From assembly GCA_002346305.1 (NCBI GenBank), contig DDZI01000110.1, forward strand, positions 14,175-21,769: a DNA stretch of 7,595 nucleotides, read 5' to 3'. The stretch's first letter is position 1, and each line of letters starts with the position of its first letter. The translations under genes and the position numbers were made by a program. Shown here one piece after another: positions 6,450 through 7,595 of this stretch. Source of the DNA: Actinobacteria bacterium UBA3012. Its GTDB lineage: Bacteria > Actinomycetota > Actinomycetes > Nanopelagicales > Nanopelagicaceae. The notes beneath the pieces were generated by a model. That model searched no databases. It worked only from the letters and a program-made list of their open reading frames with translations, and had not been told where the DNA came from.

Positions 6450-6456
6450 TCCCTCC
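6450..6456 (-). promoter_or_regulatory. Strong ribosome binding site that fixes the TTG start of livG
   Basis: GGAGGGA on the minus strand lies 8 bases before the TTG at 6441. It is the best Shine-Dalgarno match in the window. It compensates for the weak start codon and probably loads ribosomes for the coupled livG-F-H-M chain. Confidence 0.75.
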
Positions 6457-6489
6457 ACTTAAAACTTATTAAGACCGCAGAATAACAAT

Positions 6490-6526
6490 AAAAAGAGGGT
6501 GTGCGACGTGATGCCGCACACCCTCT
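6490..6526 (-). terminator. Intrinsic terminator/attenuator between the binding-protein gene and livG
   Basis: A perfect 12-base-pair inverted repeat pairs 6494-6505 (AGAGGGTGTGCG on the plus strand) with 6515-6526, leaving a 9-base loop. Read on the minus strand, the stem is followed directly by a T-rich run (TTTTTATTGTTATT, over about 6493-6480). That is the form of a Rho-independent terminator for transcription coming from the binding-protein gene. On the plus strand the stem is followed by a mixed sequence, so it is not bidirectional. In HAAT operons, partial termination at this place is a known way to make the binding protein in excess over the ATPases and permeases. Whether livG transcription is read-through or has its own promoter in 6457-6490 is not clear; no good -35/-10 pair is evident there. 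Confidence 0.85.
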
Positions 6527-6537
6527 CTACTTATTTG

Positions 6538-6567
6538 TAGCTATTTATTTCTAGCTATTTTTAGCTA
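6538..6567. repeat. Three TAGCTA palindromes after the binding-protein stop codon
   Basis: The palindromic hexamer TAGCTA occurs at 6538-6543, 6552-6557 and 6562-6567, separated by AT-rich spacers. The last two can form a weak 6-base-pair hairpin with a 4-base loop. The third copy begins, on the minus strand, with a second in-frame TAG directly after the TAG stop at 6570-6568. This may be no more than AT-rich spacer, or a processing or degradation-blocking element upstream of the strong terminator. Confidence 0.4.
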
Positions 6568-7595
6568 CTAGAAGGTTGGCTTCTTTGCAGCCGCATACTT
6601 CACAAGCTTTGTCTTGCCATTGGTGGTCTTCAAGATCGCCATTGGTCGAGTTACGCTCACGTGAAGTGATGGTGTGAATGAAGTTGGACCTGCTGTTAGG
6701 TTTTCATTCTTGAACTTGTCCATTTCAGCAGCAAGCATCTTGCCATCTGTTGAACCAGCACGCTTTGCAGCAAGTGCAAATGCTTCAATTGCAGCAGCTC
6801 CGGTGATTAGACCTGAAGTTGCAGCATCTGATCCAGTTGCCTTCTTGAAAGCAGCAAGAATGCTTCGGACCTTTCCCTTTGTGTCATCGCCATGAACAGA
6901 TGCGTATGTGACAACATAGTGGTTAGAAAGGTTTGGAACTGCTCCAGCCCAGAAGTTTCCATCCATACCGAAACCTGAAATTACAGGTGTCTTTATTCCA
7001 GCAGCGCGGATAGCACCAAGTGCTTCAGCTCCACCGCCTGGGTATGAACAAAGTGCAATTACGCCAGCAGCATCTGCCCTAGCAGCAGCAACTTGTGCAG
7101 TTACTGGCTTATCGAGCGCTCCTGCTTGGGTTTGGTTGAACTCTTGTGTTGACTTAATAGTTCCACCAAGTTCCTTGAAGCGTTTTGCAAATGAGTCGCA
7201 TTGGCTAGTTGTATATGCGATTGACATATCTTTGAAAAGAGTTGCAGTCCTTCCAAGTGATGCGTATGCATATTCAGCCATGATTGCAGCTTCGCCAGGA
7301 ACGGCTGAACCTAGTGAGTAACCAAGGTTCAATCCATTATCTGGGCCCATTGCTGTTGATCCCACGCAAGGTGCGATAACAAGAACACCAGCTCTCTCGC
7401 CAACTTGAGCAGACTTCAAGTTAATGTCTGCATCGCAAGTTACGAGAAGTAGCTTTGCGCCTTCAGCAACAAATTGAGTAGCAATCTGTTGTCCTTTGTC
7501 AGGGTTTGTTCCAGTATCAACAAACTTCAATACAACTTTTTGACCATTGATACCACCTGATTTGTTCAAACGATTAACAGCAATCTTTGCTGTCT
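6568..7595 (-). CDS. livK: HAAT-family ABC importer substrate-binding protein, 5' end outside the window
   Basis: About 341 codons are present. The frame stays open to the window edge, starting TAKIAVNRLNKSGGINGQKV, so the TTG at 7569 is an internal leucine codon and not the start. The signal peptide and probably some 50-70 residues are missing. TAKIAVNRLNKSGGINGQ, VDTGTNPDKGQQIATQFV and the following VLVIAP and GYSLGSAVPGEAA blocks are the pattern of Peripla_BP_6 (LivJ/LivK-like) solute receptors. These are exported and, in Gram-positives, usually lipid-anchored. Cysteines at fragment positions 53, 76, 132 and 182 could form disulfides outside the cell. The gene appears more GC-rich and more uniform in codon choice than its neighbours, consistent with high expression. 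It ends with tandem TAG TAG stops before an intrinsic terminator. Family assignment is firm, ligand unknown; the symbol denotes the role, not proven leucine binding. Confidence 0.92.
   Translation of the reverse strand, partial: TAKIAVNRLNKSGGINGQKVVLKFVDTGTNPDKGQQIATQFVAEGAKLLLVTCDADINLKSAQVGERAGVLVIAPCVGSTAMGPDNGLNLGYSLGSAVPGEAAIMAEYAYASLGRTATLFKDMSIAYTTSQCDSFAKRFKELGGTIKSTQEFNQTQAGALDKPVTAQVAAARADAAGVIALCSYPGGGAEALGAIRAAGIKTPVISGFGMDGNFWAGAVPNLSNHYVVTYASVHGDDTKGKVRSILAAFKKATGSDAATSGLITGAAAIEAFALAAKRAGSTDGKMLAAEMDKFKNENLTAGPTSFTPSLHVSVTRPMAILKTTNGKTKLVKYAAAKKPTF

Noticed and set aside
6442..6567. Riboswitch or small RNA upstream of livG
   Set aside because: The only strong structure is the 12-bp terminator hairpin; no conserved aptamer-like multi-stem layout could be recognised in the 126 bases.
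7567..7569. TTG as the start of the substrate-binding protein
   Set aside because: The frame continues upstream to the window edge with family-typical sequence (TAKIAVNRLNK), so this is an internal Leu codon and the gene is truncated by the window.
1..7595. CRISPR array, insertion sequence, tRNA/rRNA or attachment site
   Set aside because: No regularly spaced repeats, transposase motifs, terminal inverted repeats, or cloverleaf-like sequence found on either strand by reading.

Overview
The window looks like a stretch of chromosome from a low-GC actinobacterium. The acI/Nanopelagicales freshwater type would fit. This rests on the AT-leaning but even codon use, very short intergenic gaps, frequent GTG/TTG starts, a possible leaderless promoter, and my recollection that such streamlined genomes carry many branched-chain-amino-acid-type (HAAT) ABC importers. 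It is an inference, not a phylogenetic result. No mobile element, CRISPR array, tRNA or rRNA is visible.

Left end (1-930): two divergent genes flank a 62-base intergenic region. On the minus strand is the first 57 codons of a gene that runs off the window. On the plus strand is a LicC-like sugar/choline-type nucleotidyltransferase (probably a cytidylyltransferase). The partial gene weakly resembles the N-terminal domain of actinobacterial CDP-alcohol phosphatidyltransferases. If so, the pair would make and use a CDP-activated head group for a lipid or cell-surface polymer.

Rest of the window (952-7595): eight minus-strand genes lie head to tail. In transcription order they are: a HAAT-family substrate-binding protein (5' end outside the window), an intrinsic terminator or attenuator hairpin, ATPase LivG, ATPase LivF, permease LivH, permease LivM, a small ABM-fold monooxygenase-like protein, a kynurenine-formamidase-like alpha/beta hydrolase, and a PAPS-type sulfotransferase-like protein. 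From livG to the hydrolase, genes overlap by 1 base or are 2-4 bases apart, so they are almost certainly one translationally coupled operon. The sulfotransferase follows after 23 bases with its own ribosome binding site and may be a read-through member.

Working model: the binding protein captures a small amino-acid-like, amide or aromatic solute. LivHM/LivGF import it, and the ABM protein and hydrolase act on it or on a derivative in the cytoplasm. The hairpin after the binding-protein gene would let that gene be made in excess over the membrane parts. The most interesting point is the tight coupling of two candidate catabolic enzymes to a complete importer. The parts themselves belong to known families, and nothing here demonstrates a wholly new type of system.
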